Assembly (NCBI GenBank): GCA_020047885.1
Contig: JAIFNF010000300.1
Location: 1 to 7,394 of the forward strand
Length of the DNA: 7,394 nt
Direction of reading: 5' to 3'
Source of the DNA: Gammaproteobacteria bacterium
GTDB lineage: Bacteria; Pseudomonadota; Gammaproteobacteria; Competibacterales; Competibacteraceae
The position numbers and the translations under genes were made by a program. Below are positions 1 through 7,313 of this stretch, in pieces (position 1 is the stretch's first letter; every line of letters starts with the position of its first letter). The notes beneath the pieces were generated by a model that saw only the letters and a list, made by a program, of their open reading frames with translations, was not told the DNA's origin and made no database searches.

Positions 1-110
1 TTAGATACAGATTAGCGCCTGGCGCTCCCCCTCTCCATTTATGGGGAGGGGGTTGGGGGGAGGGGTCTGAACGCTTACCAATCAGGTAGGGTTAGATACA
101 GATTAGTGCC
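1..110. repeat. 19-bp near-perfect direct repeat bracketing a short insert
   Basis: Bases 1-19 (ttagatacagattagcgcc) and 92-110 (ttagatacagattagtgcc) match at 18 of 19 positions, 91 bp apart. The right copy contains the last codons and stop of the methyltransferase gene (minus strand, residues ALICI then TAA). The left copy repeats that gene end downstream of the stop but in a different frame. The insert between the copies holds a hairpin and G-runs. The arrangement fits either a local tandem duplication or insertion of a small palindromic element with duplication of the target. The left copy begins exactly at the window edge, so its true length is unknown. Confidence 0.7.
14..65. repeat. Abutting inverted repeats with G-run (REP-like palindromic element)
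   Basis: Bases 14-26 form a perfect 6-bp inverted repeat with one central base (agcgcc t ggcgct). It directly abuts a second inverted repeat, arms 27-38 (ccccctctccat) and 41-52 (atggggaggggg), a 12-bp stem with one C/T mismatch (a G.U pair in plus-strand RNA) and a 2-base centre. The right arm runs on into further G tracts to position 65. Intergenic palindromes of C-run/G-run type are widespread in proteobacterial genomes and are usually REP or MITE-like. There is no T-run after the stem on the minus strand, so it is not a classic intrinsic terminator, although it could still stall or protect the 3' end of the operon transcript. Confidence 0.6.
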
Positions 111-2677
111 AGAAACTTCTCACGGGCGGTGACTTGTGGTACGAGCCGACCCTTGGACATCTTCACCATACACACGATCTGCCGGTGGTGATTCGGCCCG
201 AAGCTGACATGCACCGGCAGGTCGCAACCGTAGAAGTACAGTCGATCAAAGGGCGTGTTCGCCACGATCCATTGCGCCACTTCCAGCATATTCTCATCCT
301 CGATCAGGAAGTCCACCGCCGCCCCCAGCCGGTCACAAACGAGCCGACCTTGGCGATTCACTTCATGCGCTGCGTGCTGATCGCGCTTCGGGTCGATGCG
401 TCCGGGAATCTGTCGGGCCAGCAGTGGCGAGCAGAAGCCGTAGGTCAGGCGGATCATCCCGAAGTAGTCGATCACCGGGTCGAGAATATTCAGCGCCAGA
501 TCCAGCAGGGCGGTGTAGCTGTCCGGCTGTTCCGGGCGATTGGCCAGTCCGGTTCGCACTTGAGTTTCGCCGCATTCGATCAGTTGCCGGAAGGTCAGAT
601 ACGCGCCGCAGGGGGCGTCCAGATCCGGGAGAGTCGACGCCCGGTTGAGCGTGAAGCCGTCCACCTGCCAGCGATACCGGGTCAGCGTCTCCTGAAATTT
701 TGCGGGTGGCGGGCCATAACCGGTGAGATCGAACAGTCCCAGGGCGTCGAGGGCGGCTTCAAAGGCGAGTTGCTCCGGGTAGTTGGGAAATTCTTCGTTG
801 ATATAGCGGGATTTGTGGTACAGGAAGGCCGGTTCGTAGCGGTCGCCATAGGCGAAATAGTCGATATTCTGCTGCCGAAGCTTGATTTTGACCCGTTCCA
901 GCAGGCGCGGCAGGGGCGAGTGCTCAAAATCGTCAAAGCGCAACAGGCTGACTTTCCCCGACGCGATGTGGATTTTGATCAGATCGGCGTGGCGGTAGTC
1001 GCCGTACAGCACCGCCGCGCAGCCGACGTAGATGCGCAGCAGTGGCGGGAGCTGTTCGACCAGGCGGGTGTGCAGTTGCAGCGACTTCCCCGGTTCCAGC
1101 CAGCCCAGGCCGTGTTCCGCTGCGGTCTGGCAGGCTTGTTCAATGGCAGCGATATTCGCGGTTTCAAACAGCCGCGTCCGGGCGGCGTTCTGCGCGGCAG
1201 CGTAATCGCCAAAGAACGTCTTGATGTCGCGTTGCAGTCCCGGCTCCAGATGCGCATAGGGTTTGCGCTGTTCAAATTGCATCAGGGCAAAGTAGACCTC
1301 CAAGTCGGCGCTGCGGCTCGCCCGACTCCGCGCCAGATCATCGGGATCGTTGCGGGCTTCGATGAACCGAAAGGCCTTTTTCAGCGATCCGAACCCGGCG
1401 TTCAGCGTTTCCAGGTCATCCACTTCGGCAGGTTCAGGCATCCGCCCCAGCATCAGACTCAGCGCCCAAAGCCGGTCAAGAACTTCCTGATAGTCGCCAT
1501 ATTTTTCCGCAGCCTGGTCGCGTCTCAGCGTCGCCGGACGTTCGGCGACTGATGTCGTCGGACGGCGTAGTAAAGTCCGGCGACTGCGGTAGCGTTCCAT
1601 GAGAAACCGCTGTTCGGCGTCTTGATCCCGGAAAATGTAGAGCACGCCCGGCGCGACCGGAATGGCGACTTCGTCCAGCGCCGCCTCGATGAACGCCTTG
1701 ATCTCAGCCTGGGTGTAGTACTTCTGGAAGGTGTCGCGCTGGGTGCGGACGCCATCGCGGAAGGGCTGGCCACGCGGGTCGTGCGGATTGGCCAGCATGA
1801 CCGCGACGACCAGCAACCGTTCCGCCAGCGACCAGGCGCGAATCAGCGCCTCCAGCCGCTCGTCGCGATCTTCGATAACGTTGATGACGAAGCCGAGATT
1901 GACCAGATCGGCGGCATGAATCGCTTGATCCGGGGCGTAATACGGATCCCAGCCGTCGGCGTTTAACCCATTATCCCGCAGGCCGCGCACGTCGTCGCCG
2001 CGCCCGCAACCGTAGTCGAACAGTGAGAAGCGCCCGTCGAGAAAGCCGTAACGAGCCAGGCTTTGCACCGGGGCGGAGAAGTTGGAGCGCGCCAGGGCGG
2101 TGCGGTGCCGGGCGGTTTCCCAACCCGTCGCGGGCAGCGCCAGGTTCGCATCAGTGGTTTCCTCATCCCCACTGTCCACATTCCCCAGCGGAACCAGGCT
2201 ATGCCCGGCGATGTGATAGCCTTTTTCCCGCACCAGCGCCAGCCACTGCCGTTGATAACCAATGCGGGTCGGCTGATCGAACAGGCCAATGGTCTCCGCT
2301 GCTTCAGTGAGCGCGGCATATTCGGCGCGGTGCGGATGGTCGTCCGGCAGTAACAGTTCCTTGCGGTGCAGGATGGGCGGGTTGAGGGAGTCGGCGTAGG
2401 TGCGGTAACTGACGGTCTGCTGGTCGAGATTGACCAGCCAGCTTTCCCGTAGCGCCGGGAACGGTTCGTCGAAGAAATCCGGGTAGTTCAGCAGGGCGAC
2501 GCAGGGGCCGTCAACGTCAATGCGCACCAGGTTATAGCGTTCAGCGCGGGCGATGTCGGCCAGGCGCTCGGCGGCGTTCCACCGTTCGACCCAAACAGGG
2601 TTGATCGCCAACCCGGCGTCGATGTGAAAGTAGCTGCGTTGCCCCACCATTTTGCCGGGTGCCGAGTGCGCTTTCAT
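92..2677 (-). CDS. Phosphorothioation-associated-type SAM methyltransferase with internal duplication and C-terminal M15_3-like domain
   Basis: 861 residues, cytoplasmic, with no signal peptide or membrane segment. The start is the ATG whose TG overlaps the upstream TGA, preceded by purine-rich GGGGGATTGAGAGG; Met10 is a possible alternative. Domain order by eye: repeat copy 1 (about 13-163); class I methyltransferase core (about 188-352), preceded by HRTALARSNFSAPV, with SAM motif I DYGCGRGDD (221-229), acidic loop GWDP (242-245) and NLGFVINVIED (260-270); helical linker (about 370-530); repeat copy 2 (about 530-680); C-terminal domain (about 693-828) resembling peptidase M15_3, with candidate zinc ligands H768, D789 (GAAVD) and H823 (VHVS). 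The core and linker fit my memory of the family named 'DNA phosphorothioation-associated putative methyltransferase'. There is no DPPY/NPPY motif of N6/N4-amino methyltransferases and no cytosine-methyltransferase PC motif, so the substrate is unknown. It is second in an operon behind a BrxC/PglY-like ATPase. The family call is fairly sure; peptidase activity is inference. Confidence 0.85.
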   Translation of the reverse strand: MKAHSAPGKMVGQRSYFHIDAGLAINPVWVERWNAAERLADIARAERYNLVRIDVDGPCVALLNYPDFFDEPFPALRESWLVNLDQQTVSYRTYADSLNPPILHRKELLLPDDHPHRAEYAALTEAAETIGLFDQPTRIGYQRQWLALVREKGYHIAGHSLVPLGNVDSGDEETTDANLALPATGWETARHRTALARSNFSAPVQSLARYGFLDGRFSLFDYGCGRGDDVRGLRDNGLNADGWDPYYAPDQAIHAADLVNLGFVINVIEDRDERLEALIRAWSLAERLLVVAVMLANPHDPRGQPFRDGVRTQRDTFQKYYTQAEIKAFIEAALDEVAIPVAPGVLYIFRDQDAEQRFLMERYRSRRTLLRRPTTSVAERPATLRRDQAAEKYGDYQEVLDRLWALSLMLGRMPEPAEVDDLETLNAGFGSLKKAFRFIEARNDPDDLARSRASRSADLEVYFALMQFEQRKPYAHLEPGLQRDIKTFFGDYAAAQNAARTRLFETANIAAIEQACQTAAEHGLGWLEPGKSLQLHTRLVEQLPPLLRIYVGCAAVLYGDYRHADLIKIHIASGKVSLLRFDDFEHSPLPRLLERVKIKLRQQNIDYFAYGDRYEPAFLYHKSRYINEEFPNYPEQLAFEAALDALGLFDLTGYGPPPAKFQETLTRYRWQVDGFTLNRASTLPDLDAPCGAYLTFRQLIECGETQVRTGLANRPEQPDSYTALLDLALNILDPVIDYFGMIRLTYGFCSPLLARQIPGRIDPKRDQHAAHEVNRQGRLVCDRLGAAVDFLIEDENMLEVAQWIVANTPFDRLYFYGCDLPVHVSFGPNHHRQIVCMVKMSKGRLVPQVTAREKFLALICI

Positions 2678-5600
2678 GGCCTCTCAATCCCCCATCGCTC
2701 CATCAGTAGCGCCAGAAGCTGACGCTGGTGGGCAGCCGGTAATTGTTCAATACGGCTGATCATTTCGTCCAGGCTCATCTGATCCAAGTGCGCGGTTAAT
2801 TGCGTGGTGATCGGTTGCAGGATCACCCGTTCCTCGGGACGCAAGGCATCCGGTGGATGGCCTAGCGCTTTCAACAGGTGCTGAGTGTGCTCCTTGTCCA
2901 GCACACGGACGTCGGTGATCGTCAGGAAACCCTGTAACCAGGTTCCTACTCGCGCTCGCCGCGCCTGTTCTTCCAGGCGGGAGCGTTGCTGCCGCACGGT
3001 CTCCAGTACATGTTCAACCTGCATCCGGTCGGCGCTGGACAGGTAACCCGGCGCGGCCTGCAATTCCTGTTCAAATTCGTGGCACTGTGCGGAATTTAGC
3101 GTGTTGAGGGGCTTTAACACGCGCGGTTGCAACCAATCTGTTGAACGTTGTTGCGCCGCGTGGAGGCGTTCATCGGCGAGCGCCTGGAAGATAGTGGCCA
3201 AGTCCCAGGTGGGTTCAATGTCTTTTTCAGTCAGCAGGGTGTTCAGTTCCGGCAGTTGCCGTTCAATGTACCCCTGGAGCAGTTCCCGCAACCGCTCGAC
3301 GCTGACTTCACCGGTTTCCCAGGCGGAAACTGCCGCGAGGAGATGTTCCAGTTGCAGAACCATTTCGCTGATTTCGCCCTGATCCCGGGTGTCAACGAAA
3401 ATTTCACGCAGGCGCCGGGTCTTGATCAGCGCCTCCTGCACCGCCGCCTGGCAGGTCAATGGCCAGTCATACAGTGTGCTTAGGGTGTCGCGCTGCTGTT
3501 TAAGGCGCTCATTCAAGCGTTGCTGGCGCTGTTGGATGGCCTTGACGCGGGCGTTGATTTCGTCGGCACTGAGCGCGCTGGCCGTGGCTCGAACCGCTTC
3601 AATCAGTTCATCGCCCCGGGCGATGTCATCCCGCAACTCCCGCACCGGCGTCGATTCCGAGGGATCGGGTTGCCGGGGGTAATCGTCGCTCTCGTCCAGC
3701 GTCAGCTTGAACTGTTGCCGTTTCTCGACTTGCAGAATGGCCTGTTGCATCTGCTGTTCAAGCGTGCGCGCCTCGGCAGGCAGTTGGAGGAGATGCAAGC
3801 TTTGCACCGCGTTTTCCAGCCGCCGGCGGAAATCGCCGACCTGACCGACATTCTGGCAACTTTGCCGCAGAATCCAGTTCGTAGCACGCGGGGTGACGAA
3901 TTGATGGACTGCCGCCAGCAGGGTTTCCGCATCGTGCCGATAGCGCTCCGGCCAAACCGCGGTATCCTCCAATTCCCGCAGTCGCTCGGTGAGGCGGAAC
4001 GCAAGTTTTAGCAAACGCCCGACATCATCCTGACGTTCCGCATTTTCAATACTCCGTTCAATATCATCCAGTTGTGCGCGAGCTTCGTGCAGTTTCGCCG
4101 AGGCTTCACCGGTTTGGTCACATAGATACCGGTAGAGTCCGGCCTGGGCTTCCGGCAGTGGATCGACCTTGGTCAAGCGCCGGGCTTCATCCCCGAGGGT
4201 GACTTTGCCCTGATAACTTTTCTCGGCATCCCAGCGACTGAGCAGATCCCGCCAACGCTGGGCGCTGTCTTCAGTCAGGAAGCGCACGGTGCTGCTTTCG
4301 AGAACGCCTTGGCTCAGAAAATGGCTGCGGGTACTCGGAAACGCCGCGTCGGCCCAATCACTGGCGGCGATCATTTCGCCATCCTGTTCAATCCGGCGGG
4401 GCGGGTTAGCGACGCCCAGCAACAGGCCGAGCAGCACTTGGGCGGAAGCGGCGTTCATGCCGTAGGGCGGAGCGATCAGCGCCTGATGCGAAGTCCACAA
4501 GGTGCGTTGGGGATCCTCCCGATGGGCGTGCTGGAGCCATTGGTAAACCGCCTTAACTTTGGGTTCCTGCGGTTCGGTCAACTGACCGGAGGGCAGCAGC
4601 GCCCGCCAACCCTGCGCCAGTAGCGTATTTACCCGGTTCTGCAACTGCTTCTTCTGCGTCTGCACCCACGCGCCATCGACCTGCCGGGCGATCAGGCTGC
4701 GCGTCAACTGGGCGCAATCGGCCGGCCCCCCGCCCGCCGTTGTGGCGAACCCGTCAAAGGGGAAGGGCAGGGCTGCCGGATAGACCTGCGCAAAAATCGC
4801 CTCGCCGACCGTTTTCAACCGCCCCTCCGGCGCGGTCGGGAACCCGGCGACCCAGTACAGACGCTCCTTGATCAGCGCCGCCACGCCCTCCTTGAACGCC
4901 TGACGACTGCGGTCTATTTCCTCGGGAATGAAGCGGCGAAAGCGCTCGTGATCTTCCGCCGCCAGGGGTTCTTCAAACACATACAGGCGGCTCAGATGCT
5001 CGGCCAAGGTTCCCTGTCGATCCGCCAGACCGACAATCCAGACCGGGGCAGTCGCATATCCGGTGCGCTGGAGTTGTTCATCGAGACGGGCGCGAATCCG
5101 GGTCTCGATCTGCGCCAGATCATCGTCAGCGTGCAGGTACAGATAAATTAACTGGCCACGGAGGTCTTTGGGCGAAGCGGCTTGTTGCCAGGTCTGAAAC
5201 GCCCGCTGAATCTCCTTTTCAACCGTTGCCACCTGCGCCAGTTGCGCGGCAAACCCCCACTCGCGGGTGGCGATCTCGCGGCTTTGATAAAAATCGGTAT
5301 CGAGGTGGCCAAGTTCGCCATCCTTCGCGCCGCGCCGCAGGAACAGGTCGCGCACGGCTTCGGCGGTGAATCCGGTCTGTTTGCGGCGCAGCCATTGTTG
5401 GAACTGCCCGCGCGTAGTGGCGTCGGCGATCAGTTCATACTGCCCCAAATCCGCGTTCCACTCCACCGCGCCCAGTTCCTGGCTAAGCGCCTGGAGGGCT
5501 TTGTCCAGGGTGGCGCTATCGAGCGCGGCGGCTTCGCCCAGCAATGCATTCATGGCCGGTTGCGACTGCTTGCCGACCCGCATCTTTTCCAGAATGGCGA

Positions 5601-7158
5601 CGCCGGCCAGAGCCAGCCGTTGTGGGTCGTTCAGATGCCCCTGAAACTTCTCCAGCAATCCTTGCAGGGTTTCGGCGACCGTCGCACCGGTTTCGCGTTC
5701 TGCGGCGATCATTTCCGGCAACAGACTGCGCAGCGCCAGTTCCGCCGCGCTGACCTGGCGCAGGCGACCGGCAGTAACCGCCTCTTCGTCGCTGATCCGC
5801 TCAATCACGTCCTTGATGAAGGTCAGCGCCGAGCGCGATTGCACGATGTCGCGCTGGCGGGTGAGAAACCAGGTTGCCAGGGGATGCAGCGGCCAACAGC
5901 CCTGGACGATGACCCGAGCAAAGCGTTCGGGATCGTTCCAGACCGGGAAGCGGTGGAAGCCGGGCAGGCTGTCCTGCATCCGCTGCCAGCTCAACTGACC
6001 CTGGCGTTCGGCGTTGGCGGTGCGCCAGACTTCGGCCAGTTGCGGTTCATCCTTGCCGATGATGTGGGCGAAAATAGTTTCCAGATTGGTGGACAGATAC
6101 CATTTTTCCGCCGCGTCGAACCGGGTGATATAGCGCTGCAGTTGCCGGAGATCGGCGCTGCTGAAGCGCTTGAGATAGGCTTTGAGTTCGTACTGGATGA
6201 AGCCGATCAGCCGCACTTTCTGGCTATTATCCTGGACGCCCTGAAAAATTTGCTGCAAGGCGGCGTCCCCGGCCAGATGGGGCTTTTCGGCGGCGTATTC
6301 CAGATAGCGCCCGAACTCGTCAAACAGGATTACCACGCTGGAAAACGCACCCTGGGCACCGCAATAGACCTCGCACAGCGTGTTGATCAATTCTTGCGCC
6401 GACTCCTGGCCGACGACCGGAATCGGTGAACCGTTAGCTTCGTCATACAGCGCATCGACTTCGGTATAGGTCGCCTCATCCCGGTTTTGCAGGCGTGCGC
6501 CAATCTCCGCTGCGGTCAGACCGGGCAGGCGCTGGGCGAAGCGTTCGGCGCGAAAGGCAAAGTTGCGGTCGACGAACTGTTCAGCCGTTTGAAAACGCGG
6601 CGACAGGTCACGGATGGCTCCGGCATCGACGCCGTAGCGCTGCAACTGGGCAAACACGGTCTGCACCAGGGCGTTGCCGAGGTGAAAGCCCGCCATGCCA
6701 TCCAGCGCCAGCACCAGCACCGGGCGGGTCAAGTGCGCGAGGGCGTCCTGAACCGCTTGACCGATGGTGGGATCCGCTTGGGCAATATGGGCGACAATCT
6801 CCTGAGCGGTCGCGCCGTGTGGATCAGCCAATAACGGGGCGCAGGTCACGGCGAAATGGGATTTGCCCCCGCCATAACCGGCCACGGCCAGCGCATAGGG
6901 ATTGCGTTCCCGACCGTGCAGGCCATCGAGAATGGATTGCAGCAGATCGCGCACCAGACTGGCGGTGTCCTTGAGCCGATAGCCGCCTTCAATGCCTTCT
7001 TTTTCGGCATCGCTGGCCCCGTGATAGCGCGGGCCGTGAAAGACAAAAGCCCGGGCGGCTTGTTGCGCCTGCGCCTCACGTTCCTGCACCCAGCGCAATT
7101 GCACCGCGCCTTCAAAAAACCGTTCCTCATGGAAACGAACCAGGTCGCCGATTTTCAT
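2674..7158 (-). CDS. Giant BrxC/PglY-like P-loop ATPase, probable DNA modification/phage-defence component
   Basis: 1494 residues, soluble. Start ATG at 7158-7156 has AAGGA 9 nt upstream. Walker A is AGYGGGKS (93-100, K99), matching [AG]x4GK[ST]. Walker B is VVILFDE (275-281, D280/E281). LIGFIQ (317-322) looks like a sensor-1 strand, and R346 in YITRFDAAEKW is a candidate arginine finger. WPLHPLATWFL (422-432) followed by RSALTFIKDVIE is the helical lid pattern seen in BrxC/PglY-type and related defence ATPases. PPYGM followed by a leucine-rich helix (897-916) resembles a segment of the C-terminal half of those proteins. Charged, heptad-like helices at about 1018-1070 and 1180-1230 may be coiled coil. 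Its size is larger than the roughly 1200 residues usual for BrxC or PglY. It overlaps the methyltransferase gene by 4 nt and likely works with it, perhaps as the DNA-loaded motor or sensor. DndH-like or a separate ATPase family are alternatives; the AAA-like ATPase call itself is secure. Confidence 0.8.
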   Translation of the reverse strand: MKIGDLVRFHEERFFEGAVQLRWVQEREAQAQQAARAFVFHGPRYHGASDAEKEGIEGGYRLKDTASLVRDLLQSILDGLHGRERNPYALAVAGYGGGKSHFAVTCAPLLADPHGATAQEIVAHIAQADPTIGQAVQDALAHLTRPVLVLALDGMAGFHLGNALVQTVFAQLQRYGVDAGAIRDLSPRFQTAEQFVDRNFAFRAERFAQRLPGLTAAEIGARLQNRDEATYTEVDALYDEANGSPIPVVGQESAQELINTLCEVYCGAQGAFSSVVILFDEFGRYLEYAAEKPHLAGDAALQQIFQGVQDNSQKVRLIGFIQYELKAYLKRFSSADLRQLQRYITRFDAAEKWYLSTNLETIFAHIIGKDEPQLAEVWRTANAERQGQLSWQRMQDSLPGFHRFPVWNDPERFARVIVQGCWPLHPLATWFLTRQRDIVQSRSALTFIKDVIERISDEEAVTAGRLRQVSAAELALRSLLPEMIAAERETGATVAETLQGLLEKFQGHLNDPQRLALAGVAILEKMRVGKQSQPAMNALLGEAAALDSATLDKALQALSQELGAVEWNADLGQYELIADATTRGQFQQWLRRKQTGFTAEAVRDLFLRRGAKDGELGHLDTDFYQSREIATREWGFAAQLAQVATVEKEIQRAFQTWQQAASPKDLRGQLIYLYLHADDDLAQIETRIRARLDEQLQRTGYATAPVWIVGLADRQGTLAEHLSRLYVFEEPLAAEDHERFRRFIPEEIDRSRQAFKEGVAALIKERLYWVAGFPTAPEGRLKTVGEAIFAQVYPAALPFPFDGFATTAGGGPADCAQLTRSLIARQVDGAWVQTQKKQLQNRVNTLLAQGWRALLPSGQLTEPQEPKVKAVYQWLQHAHREDPQRTLWTSHQALIAPPYGMNAASAQVLLGLLLGVANPPRRIEQDGEMIAASDWADAAFPSTRSHFLSQGVLESSTVRFLTEDSAQRWRDLLSRWDAEKSYQGKVTLGDEARRLTKVDPLPEAQAGLYRYLCDQTGEASAKLHEARAQLDDIERSIENAERQDDVGRLLKLAFRLTERLRELEDTAVWPERYRHDAETLLAAVHQFVTPRATNWILRQSCQNVGQVGDFRRRLENAVQSLHLLQLPAEARTLEQQMQQAILQVEKRQQFKLTLDESDDYPRQPDPSESTPVRELRDDIARGDELIEAVRATASALSADEINARVKAIQQRQQRLNERLKQQRDTLSTLYDWPLTCQAAVQEALIKTRRLREIFVDTRDQGEISEMVLQLEHLLAAVSAWETGEVSVERLRELLQGYIERQLPELNTLLTEKDIEPTWDLATIFQALADERLHAAQQRSTDWLQPRVLKPLNTLNSAQCHEFEQELQAAPGYLSSADRMQVEHVLETVRQQRSRLEEQARRARVGTWLQGFLTITDVRVLDKEHTQHLLKALGHPPDALRPEERVILQPITTQLTAHLDQMSLDEMISRIEQLPAAHQRQLLALLMERWGIERP

Positions 7159-7167
7159 TTTGCATCA

Positions 7168-7172
7168 TCCTT
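7168..7172 (-). promoter_or_regulatory. Ribosome binding site of the ATPase gene
   Basis: On the minus strand AAGGA lies 9 nt before the ATG at 7158. Two overlapping upstream ATGs (in GATGATG) are out of frame with the ATPase, so this site supports the ATG at 7158 as the start. Confidence 0.6.
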
Positions 7173-7303
7173 AAAGCCGTTGTTGAGTTTTTTTGAAACA
7201 CGGGCGCTAAATGCGGCAGTGATGTATTTCCAAAATAATGATAGCCGTACTAAGCACAATGTGCCGGGAAATCCGTCTACAATTCGGGTTTCTGAAAGAT
7301 ATT

Positions 7304-7310
7304 GGAGAAG
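7304..7310 (+). promoter_or_regulatory. Ribosome binding site of the right-edge gene
   Basis: GGAGAAG lies 3 nt before the ATG at 7314, with its GGAG core 6 nt upstream. This decides the first ATG over the in-frame ATG three codons later. Confidence 0.6.
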
Positions 7311-7313
7311 TCG

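Larger units (their letters stand above)
7159..7313. promoter_or_regulatory. Divergent intergenic region with candidate promoter and operator
   Basis: This 155-bp gap separates the minus-strand operon from the plus-strand gene and is visibly more AT-rich than the coding DNA. For the plus-strand gene, TACAAT at 7278-7283 is a 5/6 match to the -10 consensus about 31 nt before the ATG, but no convincing -35 lies 16-18 nt upstream. For the minus-strand operon only weak candidates exist, such as TATTTT (minus strand, about 7233-7238). A perfect 11-bp palindrome, GCACAATGTGC (7254-7264), lies just upstream of that -10 and could be a protein binding site. Assigned by eye only. Confidence 0.35.

Noticed and set aside
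27..52. Intrinsic terminator for the minus-strand operon
   Set aside because: The stem is strong but no T-run follows it on the minus strand; the next bases form another GC-rich inverted repeat. It is better described as a palindromic repeat.
1..110. CRISPR array
   Set aside because: Only two copies of the 19-mer exist, spaced by 72 bp of palindromic sequence, with no further repeat-spacer units.
134..1552. Long plus-strand open frame of 472 codons
   Set aside because: It lies antisense to the methyltransferase gene, whose protein has clear motifs and an internal repeat. The antisense product has no recognisable domain and is a shadow typical of high-GC coding DNA.
5182..6429. Plus-strand open frame of 415 codons opposite the ATPase
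   Set aside because: The opposite strand encodes conserved ATPase sequence including Walker B; the antisense translation is low in recognisable motifs.
7186..7194. T-run in the intergenic region as a terminator
   Set aside because: There is no GC-rich stem directly before it on either strand, and both flanking genes start, rather than end, here.
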